Part shown: piece by piece, positions 38,501 to 45,364 of the stretch
Layout: each line of letters opens with the position of its first letter
How positions within the stretch are numbered: the first letter of the stretch is position 1
Assembly: GCF_030014915.1 (NCBI RefSeq)
Contig: NZ_JAGIXS010000005.1
Location: forward strand, 124,001 to 188,000
Reading direction: 5' to 3'
DNA: 64,000 nucleotides
Origin: Pelomonas sp. V22
Lineage (GTDB): Bacteria > Pseudomonadota > Gammaproteobacteria > Burkholderiales > Burkholderiaceae_C
Notes under the pieces: generated by a model
Seen by the model: the letters and a program-made list of their open reading frames with translations, nothing else
Database searches by the model: none
Told to the model about the DNA's origin: nothing
Position numbers and translations under genes: made by a program

Positions 38501-38853
38501 CGACTGAGGGGCGTCAGAAGCTGATCGATGCATTTCAGCGCAAGGCGGGCTTCAACGCGATCATCCTGTCGCCGTTGGCGGTGGGCTTTGGCGTGAATAT
38601 CCAGGCCGCGAATCACGTCGTGCACTTCACTCGCACCTGGAATCCTGCCAAGGAGGACCAAGCGACGGCCCGGGCTTATCGGATCGGCCAATCGCGGGTG
38701 GTCACGGTTTATTACCCAGGGGTGGTGAGCGACAAGCTCGTGAGCTTCGATGTCACCCTGGACAAGTTGCTGAGCAAGAAACGAGCACTGGCGTCAGACA
38801 TGTTGAATGGTTGTGGCGACCTCAAGGTGGCTGACTTCGCCGAAGTCCGCTGA
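35581..38853 (+). CDS. zorD: Zorya type I effector ZorD (SNF2-family helicase/nuclease)
   Basis: A 1090-residue protein with a large N-terminal domain (about 1-570) and a C-terminal SNF2-type helicase core. Motif I is DDMGLGKT (619-626), motif II DEAQ (740-743), motif III the TGTPVENS stretch, and motifs V/VI lie in the GFGVNIQAANHVV and DQATARAYRIGQ region near residue 1000-1045. ZorD is the effector that acts on invading DNA in type I Zorya. The ATG at 35581 lies inside the zorC end, giving an 8-bp overlap. An antisense or HNH gene (ZorE) is absent, which rules out type II. Confidence 0.92.
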   Translation: MFDRLFGKAETKVQSPAVRFDEAGIHYNSPAESTAQWLAMPYDYGDAADLGARLQQVFLEGLGSRLETEFLLPWADVYALLNHPELTNFRDALSIPAETEVRPRLTSRGALMDTDFGIFLDGWLDPTGRPMQPAPRLEGRVLKIGEQVHLLPGALNELLDELTRFHAYPAAERSLSFKEQAFGRMRKLAKVSGCAVSDYVDRTVVLTPERLRLAMSSRGEAEGRVVEVAPSFDEEPAQWLSLFDRLPLQDSYDVPDGASLVRVVVSPEVKSVLAEIKRMPGRRVAGPRAQAFVRNPYAILGGDAEAVIDQHEFEEARATAGIEFTRFTPHVERGDRGEVQRVALLVETLGSLGIPSEPTWIDSPADLAGFVDHLERCIQAGAQCVTWRGRELEIIGDSADHLALLQSWLREWSSPSLWTADEVLDLSHYSARIEDIGIEKSFVTPVIARNDSGHGWFEGNVAVGIRVEHGADAPPTILPVELVEIPSLEQAVNRAEKAGRPDVCLPGLQVPVPIKEARQAVEALKKAAQDLRRNKFVPEAAPGIGVAKKRLIIKRNLEDVDYNEFRAVALQMPDGAAARLPRCLKPEVALKPHQLVGVAWLQHLWDASPTQCRGTVLADDMGLGKTLQLLTFLASCFERDPSLPPALLVAPVALLDNWRSELERFFMPGALPLLTLYGDALARLRVGKHELDAELKQLGVTRLLKKNWIGGAKLVLTTYETMRDLEFALASQQWSVMVCDEAQKIKTPAAMVTRSAKKQKVRFRIACTGTPVENSLADLWCLFDYVQPGMLGALNQFSRTYRQPIEAKTPEQKARVEELRAIIQPQILHRKKTEVATDLPVPIEDTACKSLPMSTYQHGLYDAALRILNQERATNPAAQLQALMAIRQICSDPHGHAEPDTRAIAIQRLVHESPKLGWLVDRLKTLAGQPEQEHKVIIFCEFRELQLMLQRVVAAFFGFAPSIVNGDTSADPKSTEGRQKLIDAFQRKAGFNAIILSPLAVGFGVNIQAANHVVHFTRTWNPAKEDQATARAYRIGQSRVVTVYYPGVVSDKLVSFDVTLDKLLSKKRALASDMLNGCGDLKVADFAEVR

Positions 38854-38947
38854 GATCGCCGCTTGCGATTCTTAAGGACTGCATGGTCATCCTGAAGCTG
38901 GCCGCCAAACAAGACATTCATCCAAAATTGGCACGCCCTTAGACCGA

Positions 38948-40303
38948 ATGAACAACGAGCTCCTTAAGTTTTGCTCATCCCCCACGCTTGTCGACCTGCT
39001 TGAAAGGGTCAAGAGCAGCAATGACATCTTGGACCTGCTCACGCCCCGCGAGAACCAGCACTCTGACCTTTTGGCATGGTGCTTCAACGCGAGAGAGGGG
39101 CACGGTCAGGGTGACGCGATCCTGAAGGACTTCTTGCTCGCCGTCTTCAAACAGTCAACCTCGAGTGAAGCCGGGGATCGCATCTTTGGCCGCGGCCTGA
39201 CAAGAGACTTCGTGCGTGCCTGGACACCTGCGCGAATCCTGACTGCCAGCTTCGCGGGTGCGTTTTGCCTCCGCGAGTACACGCTTCCCAAGGCTGCCGC
39301 ATCCAGCGCGGGCCGCCGTCTGGATCTTGTAGTCATTGACCCGGACAACCGGATTCTTGTGGTGATCGAGAACAAGGCGGGAGCGCGCTTCAGACCAGGA
39401 CAGCTCAAGGAGTACGTCGAGGGGGTGCAAAAGGCGCTACTGTCCAAAGCGGCTTTCAAGGATTTCCATGTCGCGTTCGTGGCGATGGACCGCAACTGGG
39501 ACCCTGAATCAGACGAGGAACTGGAATCCACAGACGACGAATTCGACCCGCGATGGGCTCATCTTGACTACGGCTGGCTGAAGCCTGGCGCGCAGCGAGC
39601 CGAACTGGCGGTGCAACGCGGGAACCAGGGGGCAGCGCTGCTCCTGTCTTACTGCCGCGCACAGTCTGGCTACGAGTCAGACGAGGAGCGACAGATATCC
39701 CGCAAAGCCCAGGAACTGGCCATCGAATTCCCATCAGTGGTGCAAGAAATCAAGCGTGTGGCACAGGAGCTGACCCGCCCTGAGCTGTGGACGCCCAACC
39801 TCATGCGCGCTGACAACACCGATGGACAGCTCCTGCGGCTCTACATGCAGCACGCTGAGGCCCTGGACAGGTTGATTGACCTGCCGGCGCTACAACTGCT
39901 GCATGGCAAGCTAACTGAGGGCTACCCAATACTGGATCACGACGACGAGCTGATCGACGTGGGCCGTGTATGGACAGGCTATCGGCTTCCCTTCGACACG
40001 ATCATCCCCCAGGTCGATGACTACTGGCCTCTGTACCTGCGGATCAGGCATGTGAACTCGGAGGCCACAGGCAAGCCAAAGTTCAGGGTCACTTTGCTTT
40101 GGAAGCCTCAGCAAGTGCCTACTGAAGATCGACCTCGCATTTGTGCGGCGCTGGGAACTGAATTTGCGGCTGCGTCGGCCTCTGGTGAGCGGATCAATGC
40201 GATGCGGCTGGCAGATGAGTTGGCCGACGGCGTTGATGCCGCAGAGCGCGTCGCTAGATCGTTGATCCAAAAAGTGCAGGCATGTATCTCCTCGAAAAAC
40301 TAG
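38948..40303 (+). CDS. PD-(D/E)XK nuclease superfamily protein, first of a pair
   Basis: A 451-residue soluble protein. A PD-(D/E)XK-type site is visible: Asp126 in RRLDLVVID and Glu141-Asn-Lys143 in VVIENKAG, with a Gln/Tyr-containing following helix (GQLKEYVEGV). The N-terminal ENQHSDLLAWCFN stretch resembles the PDDEXK_4 family. The C-terminal half (about 290-451) has no recognised domain. It starts 94 bp after zorD on the same strand, so it may be an addition to Zorya or a separate defence unit. It is followed after 93 bp by a second, smaller protein with the same E-N-K core. Confidence 0.75.
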   Translation: MNNELLKFCSSPTLVDLLERVKSSNDILDLLTPRENQHSDLLAWCFNAREGHGQGDAILKDFLLAVFKQSTSSEAGDRIFGRGLTRDFVRAWTPARILTASFAGAFCLREYTLPKAAASSAGRRLDLVVIDPDNRILVVIENKAGARFRPGQLKEYVEGVQKALLSKAAFKDFHVAFVAMDRNWDPESDEELESTDDEFDPRWAHLDYGWLKPGAQRAELAVQRGNQGAALLLSYCRAQSGYESDEERQISRKAQELAIEFPSVVQEIKRVAQELTRPELWTPNLMRADNTDGQLLRLYMQHAEALDRLIDLPALQLLHGKLTEGYPILDHDDELIDVGRVWTGYRLPFDTIIPQVDDYWPLYLRIRHVNSEATGKPKFRVTLLWKPQQVPTEDRPRICAALGTEFAAASASGERINAMRLADELADGVDAAERVARSLIQKVQACISSKN

Positions 40304-40396
40304 CTCACGCCATGAGCCACTGAGCAGCGAGCATTCAGGTCGGCAGTGGCTGCTTGACTGGCCACCCCAATCATTCAAACCGAGAACGGCGAACTC

Positions 40397-41359
40397 ATGT
40401 CAATCTTGAACCTTGCCTACCATGCCTCGATCCAGGAGCGTGATGTAGACCTTCTGATTGTGGAAGAGCTAAGTTCGAGCGACGAGTTCGCAGACTGGCT
40501 CGTCGCCCGGACCTGGGGCCTCAAAAAGTTCTCGAGTTCAGTCGGGGCTTGGCACTCCGTAACGAGTGGCAGTTTGGGTGAGTCTGATGCGGTGTTCGTG
40601 TTCATCTCCCACGACGGCACTCGTCGAGCGCTGCTTCTTGAGAACAAGATTGATGCAATTGCGCAGCCCGAGCAGGCCGCACGCTACCGCATGCGGGGCG
40701 ATGCGGGCCAGGCTTCAGAAGATTGGGCTGAGCATCGCTCGGTCGTTATCGCGCCCGCGCGGTACCTGAGCTCAGAGAAGCACCCTGGTGGATATGACTA
40801 TGAGATCAGCTACGAGGAGTTGATGGCCTACTTCTCTTGCCGTCGAACTCGTGACAGGCGCTTTGCCTACAAAGCGCAAGTCATCAACGAGGCGATCGAG
40901 CAGAATCGTCGCCGTCCAGTTCGCGTGTTGAGCCGTGAAGTCACAGACTACTTCAAGGCATACGGCGAGTATGCGCGGACCTCGTTCCCAGAGCTTGGTG
41001 TCCGTGAGCCAGGCGAGCGTGCCGCCGGCAACACATGGATGTACTTCCGGCCGGCCGGATTTCCCAACGATGTTCAGCTGGTGCATCAAACTACCTCAGG
41101 CTTCGCAAAGCTGTTCTTTGACGGGCAAGCGGACCGCTTCGATGACATTCAACAGCGGGTGAAACCACACCTGAGTCCGATCATGCGATTGGAGCCTGCT
41201 GGAAAGTCGGTCTCAGTGTCTATTGCCGTTCCAGCCCTCGCCCCTTCCACCGGGTCGTTTGGTGCAGACGCTGCCGGCGCAGAGAAGGCGCTCGTTGCGC
41301 TTCGTGAGCTCGAGGGGGCGTATCGCCGCGCCTTCGTCGACGCGAACACGCAGTCATAA
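40397..41359 (+). CDS. PD-(D/E)XK nuclease superfamily protein, second of a pair
   Basis: A 320-residue soluble protein with a probable nuclease site at Asp64 (SDAVFVFIS) and Glu82-Asn-Lys84 (LLLENKIDA), then AQPEQAARYRMRG as the following helix. Overall similarity to the upstream gene is limited to this core, so they are not simple duplicates. The C-terminal part (about 200-320) may bind a partner or DNA: WMYFRPAGFPNDVQLVHQT near 215 is a beta-rich stretch. No ribosome site is strong. Substrate unknown. Placement immediately behind Zorya and another such nuclease suggests a two-gene defence unit; that is inference. Confidence 0.7.
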   Translation: MSILNLAYHASIQERDVDLLIVEELSSSDEFADWLVARTWGLKKFSSSVGAWHSVTSGSLGESDAVFVFISHDGTRRALLLENKIDAIAQPEQAARYRMRGDAGQASEDWAEHRSVVIAPARYLSSEKHPGGYDYEISYEELMAYFSCRRTRDRRFAYKAQVINEAIEQNRRRPVRVLSREVTDYFKAYGEYARTSFPELGVREPGERAAGNTWMYFRPAGFPNDVQLVHQTTSGFAKLFFDGQADRFDDIQQRVKPHLSPIMRLEPAGKSVSVSIAVPALAPSTGSFGADAAGAEKALVALRELEGAYRRAFVDANTQS

Positions 41360-41401
41360 GCAGCGGCAGGGCCGAGCAAACTTAACAACCGGACGGATGC
41401 C

Positions 41402-41614
41402 ATGGACTACACGTTTCGAGCTATTGCGACGATCGAAGTCGAAATGACCTTCGGGCAGTCCGAAGTGGTAAGTGCAGGAGGGGGTGAGGTCGAGCCCAGC
41501 GCGGCGAGCCTCGAGGATCTGCGACGAGACTTGGAGTCTCATATCGGCCAGCTCTACGTCGTCCGCAAGGTCTCGCTGGAGTCGGATCCTGGCATGCTGG
41601 TCGGATCGAATTAG
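41402..41614 (+). CDS. Unrecognised 70-residue protein
   Basis: A small acidic protein, beta-like at its N terminus (YTFRAIATIEVEMTFG) and helical near the end (LEDLRRDLESHIGQLYVV). No signal peptide, Cys or known motif. It starts 42 bp after the second nuclease gene on the same strand, so it could belong to that unit as a small partner or inhibitor. No family recognised. Confidence 0.5.
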   Translation: MDYTFRAIATIEVEMTFGQSEVVSAGGGEVEPSAASLEDLRRDLESHIGQLYVVRKVSLESDPGMLVGSN

Positions 41615-41666
41615 CGGCGTTCGCCACTCACAATGCCGCGAAGAGAACGCCAACGAAGTCAACCAT

Positions 41667-41852
41667 ATGACAAACCGTGTGGCAGGCTTTTCGTCGACGC
41701 TCATCCGCCGCGTAGTTCAGCGGCATTTAGCGGTCAAAAGGAGCAAGGATGGTCGAGCGCGCATCGATCTGATGCAATTCCATCAGCGCGTTGAAGCGCT
41801 CCGCCACTGCATCCGATACCCAGCCTGCAGCTCGGAACGCCCCGCCACTTAA
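41667..41852 (+). CDS. Doubtful 61-residue basic open frame
   Basis: An Arg-rich frame beginning MTNRVAGFSSTLIRRVV with no ribosome site before its ATG. It lies in the 285-bp gap between the 70-residue gene and the IS-interrupted gene. The opposite strand is also open here. Listed because the gap is otherwise empty; it may well be chance. Confidence 0.25.
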   Translation: MTNRVAGFSSTLIRRVVQRHLAVKRSKDGRARIDLMQFHQRVEALRHCIRYPACSSERPAT

Positions 41853-42005
41853 GGCGGAGCATCTGGGTGTTGTTAAGAACATGTACAGGAGGCATTTCAA
41901 TGTGCAACCCAAAGGACCTGGACGAACCACTTCATGGTGATGACCTGCCCGGATTCTCCGAGACACTGATTCCAAGAGAAGATGGCTCCATCCCCCGAGG
42001 AGCCC

Positions 42006-42269
42006 ATGAGAAAGAGTCGATTCACGGAAGAGCAGATGGTCGCGATCCTGCGCGAGGCGGACCGCACGACGGTGGCCGAAGCCGCCAAGAAGTACAAGGT
42101 GAGCGAGCCCACGGTCTACGCCTGGCGCAAGCACTTCGGCCAACTGGAGGTCGCTGACGTCAAGCGGCTCAAGGCGCTGGAGCTTGAGAACAGCCGGCTG
42201 AAGAAGTTGCTGGCCGAGGCCACGCTGGACAACGCGATCCTGAAAGAGATCAACGCAAAAGAATGGTGA
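42006..42269 (+). CDS. IS3-family transposase OrfA
   Basis: An 87-residue DNA-binding transposase part. A helix-turn-helix (FTEEQMVAILREAD, then VAEAAKKYKVSEPTVYAWRKHFG) is followed by a leucine-zipper-like helix (LKALELENSRLKKLLAEATL). It overlaps orfB by 7 bp near a run of A (GCAAAAGAATGG), where -1 programmed frameshifting would create the OrfAB transposase, as in other IS3 elements. Confidence 0.93.
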   Translation: MRKSRFTEEQMVAILREADRTTVAEAAKKYKVSEPTVYAWRKHFGQLEVADVKRLKALELENSRLKKLLAEATLDNAILKEINAKEW

Positions 42270-43108
42270 GCCCGCTGGCTCGGCGTGCTCAGATCGCCCT
42301 CGCTCGCGAGCGGGGCCTGAGTCTGCGTCGGGCCTGCGGGCTGATCGGCATGTCCAGGGCGACGCCCAGCTACCAACCGCGCCTGCCGGCCAAGGATGCG
42401 CCGGTGATCGAGGCGATGAAGGAACTCTCGGCCCAGTACCCGCGCTACGGCTACCGTCGCATCCGCGTGTTCCTGCGGCGCAGGGGCTTTGAGCTGAGCT
42501 GGTCGCGCACGCATCGGCTGTGGCGCCAGGCGGGCCTACTGGTGCCTCGAAAGCGGCCTCGCAAGCGCATTGCATCGGTGCGGCCTCGTATCCATACGCC
42601 CTTCAAGGCCAACATGGTCTGGGCCTACGACTTCGTCTTCGACACCACGGCCAACGGCCAGCAGTTCAAGTGTCTGACCGTGGTGGACGAGTTCACCCGC
42701 GAGTGCCTGGCCATCGACGTGGCGGGTTCGATCCGTTCCAAGCGCGTCATCGAGGTGCTGTCGCGGCTGGTGAGCCTGCACGGCGCACCGCTGTTCATGC
42801 GCTCGGACAACGGCCCCGAGTTCGTCAGCCTGGCCATCCTGGACTGGATCGCCAGCGCTGGCATTGCCACGGTGCTCAACGATCCTGGGAAGCCCTGGCA
42901 GAACGGCACCGACGAAAGCTTCAACGGCAAGTTCCGCGACGAGTGCCTGTCCATCGAATGGTTTCGCTCACGACGCGAGGCCAGCGTCGTCATCGAAACC
43001 TGGCGTCAGCACTACAACGAGGTCCGCCCGCACAGCAGCCTGCAATACTTGACCCCGGTGGAGTTCAAGCAGCAACTCCGCCAAGACCTGCAACCCGCCG
43101 TCTTCTAG
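42263..43108 (+). CDS. IS3-family transposase OrfB (DDE integrase domain)
   Basis: A 281-residue catalytic part of the IS3 transposase. An HTH_21-like region (about 35-95) precedes the retroviral-integrase-like core. The DDE triad is Asp123 (WAYDFVFD), Asp182 (RSDNGPEFVS) and Glu218 (GTDESFNGKFRDECL), with 35 residues between the last two as expected. The frame is complete, and the right inverted repeat overlaps its stop codon. Confidence 0.95.
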   Translation: MVSPLARRAQIALARERGLSLRRACGLIGMSRATPSYQPRLPAKDAPVIEAMKELSAQYPRYGYRRIRVFLRRRGFELSWSRTHRLWRQAGLLVPRKRPRKRIASVRPRIHTPFKANMVWAYDFVFDTTANGQQFKCLTVVDEFTRECLAIDVAGSIRSKRVIEVLSRLVSLHGAPLFMRSDNGPEFVSLAILDWIASAGIATVLNDPGKPWQNGTDESFNGKFRDECLSIEWFRSRREASVVIETWRQHYNEVRPHSSLQYLTPVEFKQQLRQDLQPAVF

Positions 43109-43360
43109 GAATTACTGTCTCGATTAAGCCGAGCAGGTCAGTGAGCCTGCTCGCGATGTCTTCCAAGATCTCAGCGAGGTAGTGCCGGGTAACGCGTTCT
43201 CGTGGCAAGAGGCCAAGCAAACGGACCTGTGGGATTTCGCGAACCTGAGTCACCGTGATTGAAGCGGATGACCATGGTGGAACGGGTCCTCGACTGGCGC
43301 CGGTGCCGCAGTTGGTTAGCGTCTAGACTCAGGCTTAGACATTAGCTTCAGAGGTGGGCG

Positions 43361-43765
43361 ATGCGAATTCTTAGACTGACGTTTGTCATCGCGGCGCTTC
43401 TTCCGTTAGCCGCCCGAGCGCAAATGGCGACCCCTTCATTTGAGACGGTCTCGCGCTGCTTCTTTGTCTATGCACCGATCACCGAGCTTGGTCGAGACCT
43501 CCCGCACCAGAGCCTCTTCCATTTTGGTCAACCGAGGATCGGGTGGGCGGCTGGCTACGTACAAGCCAATCAAAATAATGCGGTATTCAAGCAGGTCTTC
43601 GAGTCCAATTTGGAGAAGAACAAGCGCGCCGCAGTCAAGCTGGAAACAATGCTGAGGCGGGCTATTCAATCAAAGGATCAAGGCCAGTTTCAGCGTGCCA
43701 TAAACCAAGCCGTAGACTGCGATCGTGCGTTGGGAATTCGAACATCAGACCTACCAAATATGTGA
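43361..43765 (+). CDS. Unrecognised secreted protein, 134 residues
   Basis: A classical signal peptide (basic MRILRLT, hydrophobic core, ALAARA-like cleavage region ending A-R-A before QM at about residue 21) directs it to the periplasm or outside. The mature part has two Cys (one near residue 33, one near 123) and a helical lysine-rich centre (ESNLEKNKRAAVKLETMLRRA). No domain recognised. It lies 98 bp after the IS-split gene on the same strand. Its GC content is lower than that of the core genes, consistent with island origin. Confidence 0.6.
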   Translation: MRILRLTFVIAALLPLAARAQMATPSFETVSRCFFVYAPITELGRDLPHQSLFHFGQPRIGWAAGYVQANQNNAVFKQVFESNLEKNKRAAVKLETMLRRAIQSKDQGQFQRAINQAVDCDRALGIRTSDLPNM

Positions 43766-43868
43766 ACGCTGAGCGGTTATGGCAAGTTGTGTGTCGCTCA
43801 TTGAACGAGTGAAGGACGACTGAATGCGGGCTGTTTTGAATGCCACTCAACAGCGAGGACGCTAGGAA

Positions 43869-44303
43869 ATGGCAACGACCATTGCATCACTTCACCTGCT
43901 GGCGGTTCTAGGCATTGCTCTGCTGACCAAGAGTCGACTGTTAACTTGGCTTTCCGCACTCGCAGTCCTATATGTCGCGTTCGCTGTTGGTAGTTCCAAC
44001 TATGCATTGGTTGATGCAATCTCAACGTTCATCGGCCTAGGAATGGGCCTCAGCCTGATTGGTAAGGAGCATGGACCTAAGCGGCGACCGGCGCGCCTTC
44101 ATGGGACTGAGTCAGTCTCGCCCACAGGCAATCAGAGCATTTCGGTTGCTGAACGCCAGAGGGCGCCATCAGCCGATAGCCTTCCGATCGCGATAAGTCC
44201 TGCAAGGGACTTCGAACTACATCCCAAACCGCAGCGTGGCTTTGGCCGCTGGTTTGCGTTGGGGCTCATTCTTTGCGCTGTAGCTTGGGGCTACTACAGC
44301 TAG
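43869..44303 (+). CDS. Unrecognised small membrane protein, 144 residues
   Basis: Two N-terminal hydrophobic helices (about 5-20 and 25-62, possibly three passes) and one at the C terminus (about 122-142) surround a polar loop of about 55 residues rich in Arg, Pro and Ser. No known family. It follows the secreted protein by 103 bp on the same strand. Function unknown. Confidence 0.5.
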   Translation: MATTIASLHLLAVLGIALLTKSRLLTWLSALAVLYVAFAVGSSNYALVDAISTFIGLGMGLSLIGKEHGPKRRPARLHGTESVSPTGNQSISVAERQRAPSADSLPIAISPARDFELHPKPQRGFGRWFALGLILCAVAWGYYS

Positions 44304-44713
44304 CGCCAGAGAGCTTGGCGGCCTGGATGGGATCCAGTCAGGGCCATTCGCACCAGCCTCCAGATTGATTTGGCCTGACCGGCCATCAGCCCCCTAAGGA
44401 CTGGGTCGCTGTGGCGACGGCTTGCCCATTAAACTTATTGACTAGCGGGTGCGGGCGGCGTCGAGCCCATAAACGGATACTAGAGGCCGGCACGCTCTGT
44501 GCGGCCAACCTTTCTTCACTGGGTCCATGCGTGTAGGAATTGGGGGCGCTTTCGCACGCAATCCCTTATTGGGCTGCCCTTTAAATCGCCGAGCCATTTC
44601 CTAGTTGAGGGGTTCCCCCACACAGCGGTGCGTCGGCAGCCGCAGCCGGCTCGCGCCACGGTCGCTAGTGCCTGTCGGCTCGTCAGAGACTTCGTTCAGT
44701 CCAGGGGGGCTTT
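44304..44713. other. Non-coding stretch in the right part of the island
   Basis: About 410 bp with frequent stops in most frames. Small open frames are present but have no ribosome site or recognisable composition. I see no RNA gene, repeat or terminator here. Confidence 0.4.
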
Positions 44714-45170
44714 ATGAGTTGCAACGCTTGGAATCACCCCGCCAATTGCAGCTGCGGCTGGGGTGGCGCGTTCTATGGAGCCGGGTATCGAGAAGAGAGT
44801 GGGAGTGCATGGCACTGGCAGCGGAGCGATAGCTACACCGTGCCGAACACCTACCGCCCCGGTGGAATACAAGAGTCGACGGCCACTTGAGCGGAAGTCG
44901 ACGAAGGTGAAGGCGGCAGGGCCGATGGTTGCACTAAGGCTTGCCGAGGCAGAAGTGCAAGCTCGCCCCGTGCCCACCAACTTGCCTGCAACGCAAGGCG
45001 CAAGGAAGCCGCAGGGCAATGAGTTCCCAACTACGGTCGACCCTAGCGCCCATAGCAGCCTTTCAGCATTTCAGATTGCGCAACTGGCTGCGCGTGGAGT
45101 ATCGAAGGCTGAGATTCAGCTGATGAGGCGGCGGCATAAGAGTCAGCTCGCGAAGATCTGGCGCAAGTAG
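44714..45170 (+). pseudogene. Probable frameshifted gene with a Cys-rich N terminus
   Basis: ATG 44714, with GGGGGG 5 nt upstream, opens a 58-codon frame beginning MSCNAWNHPANCSCGWGG, a Cys/Trp/Gly-rich, possibly metal-binding start. It stops at 44888-44890. The frame one step away stays open from about 44850 to 45170 and encodes a basic, helical tail (QIAQLAARGVSKAEIQLMRRRH). The switch near 44850-44880 suggests a single-base indel splitting one protein of about 150 residues. Alternatively the first frame is a complete 58-residue protein. Function unknown. Confidence 0.4.
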
Positions 45171-45364
45171 CGCCTAGGCGCTTGCTCCGGCTAGTTGCCG
45201 ACAGTCAGCACTGACTGTTTCGATAGCTCTTGCGGCCTCAGTTGGCTAGCTTAGTGGCGAAATTCCATTGTTGAAAGCGCTCTGGCTGTCGGTGCTGCCC
45301 GAGATCAGGATGCCTTTGCCGAAAGCCCTGCGACCTCGCAGGTGCGTGGAAAGGGAGCTGCATC

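Larger units (their letters stand above)
41941..43140 (+). mobile_element. IS3-family insertion sequence, complete (1200 bp)
   Basis: Two overlapping frames (orfA, orfB) are bounded by imperfect 33-bp inverted repeats starting TGACCTGC (left 41941-41973; right complement of 43108-43140; 26 of 33 bases match). The 4-bp sequence GTGA flanks it on both sides (41937-41940 and 43141-43144) as the target duplication. Both frames are intact, so the copy looks recent and potentially active. Confidence 0.93.
41900..43262 (+). pseudogene. Small gene split by the IS element
   Basis: An AGGAGG at 41887-41892 precedes ATG 41900 by 7 nt. The frame runs 41 nt and is broken by the IS at 41941. Removing the IS and one copy of the 4-bp duplication joins 41940 to 43145 and restores a 52-codon frame ending at the TGA at 43260-43262. 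The predicted product starts MCNPKDLDEPLHGEPARD and ends DLWDFANLSHRD. It is acidic and soluble, with two Trp near the C terminus. I recognise no family. The strong ribosome site and exact frame restoration argue that it was a real gene. Confidence 0.65.

Noticed and set aside
35581-38853. Type II Zorya or a chromatin-remodelling type annotation for the SNF2 protein
   Set aside because: Both zorC and zorD are present and no HNH protein ZorE follows zorB, which defines type I.
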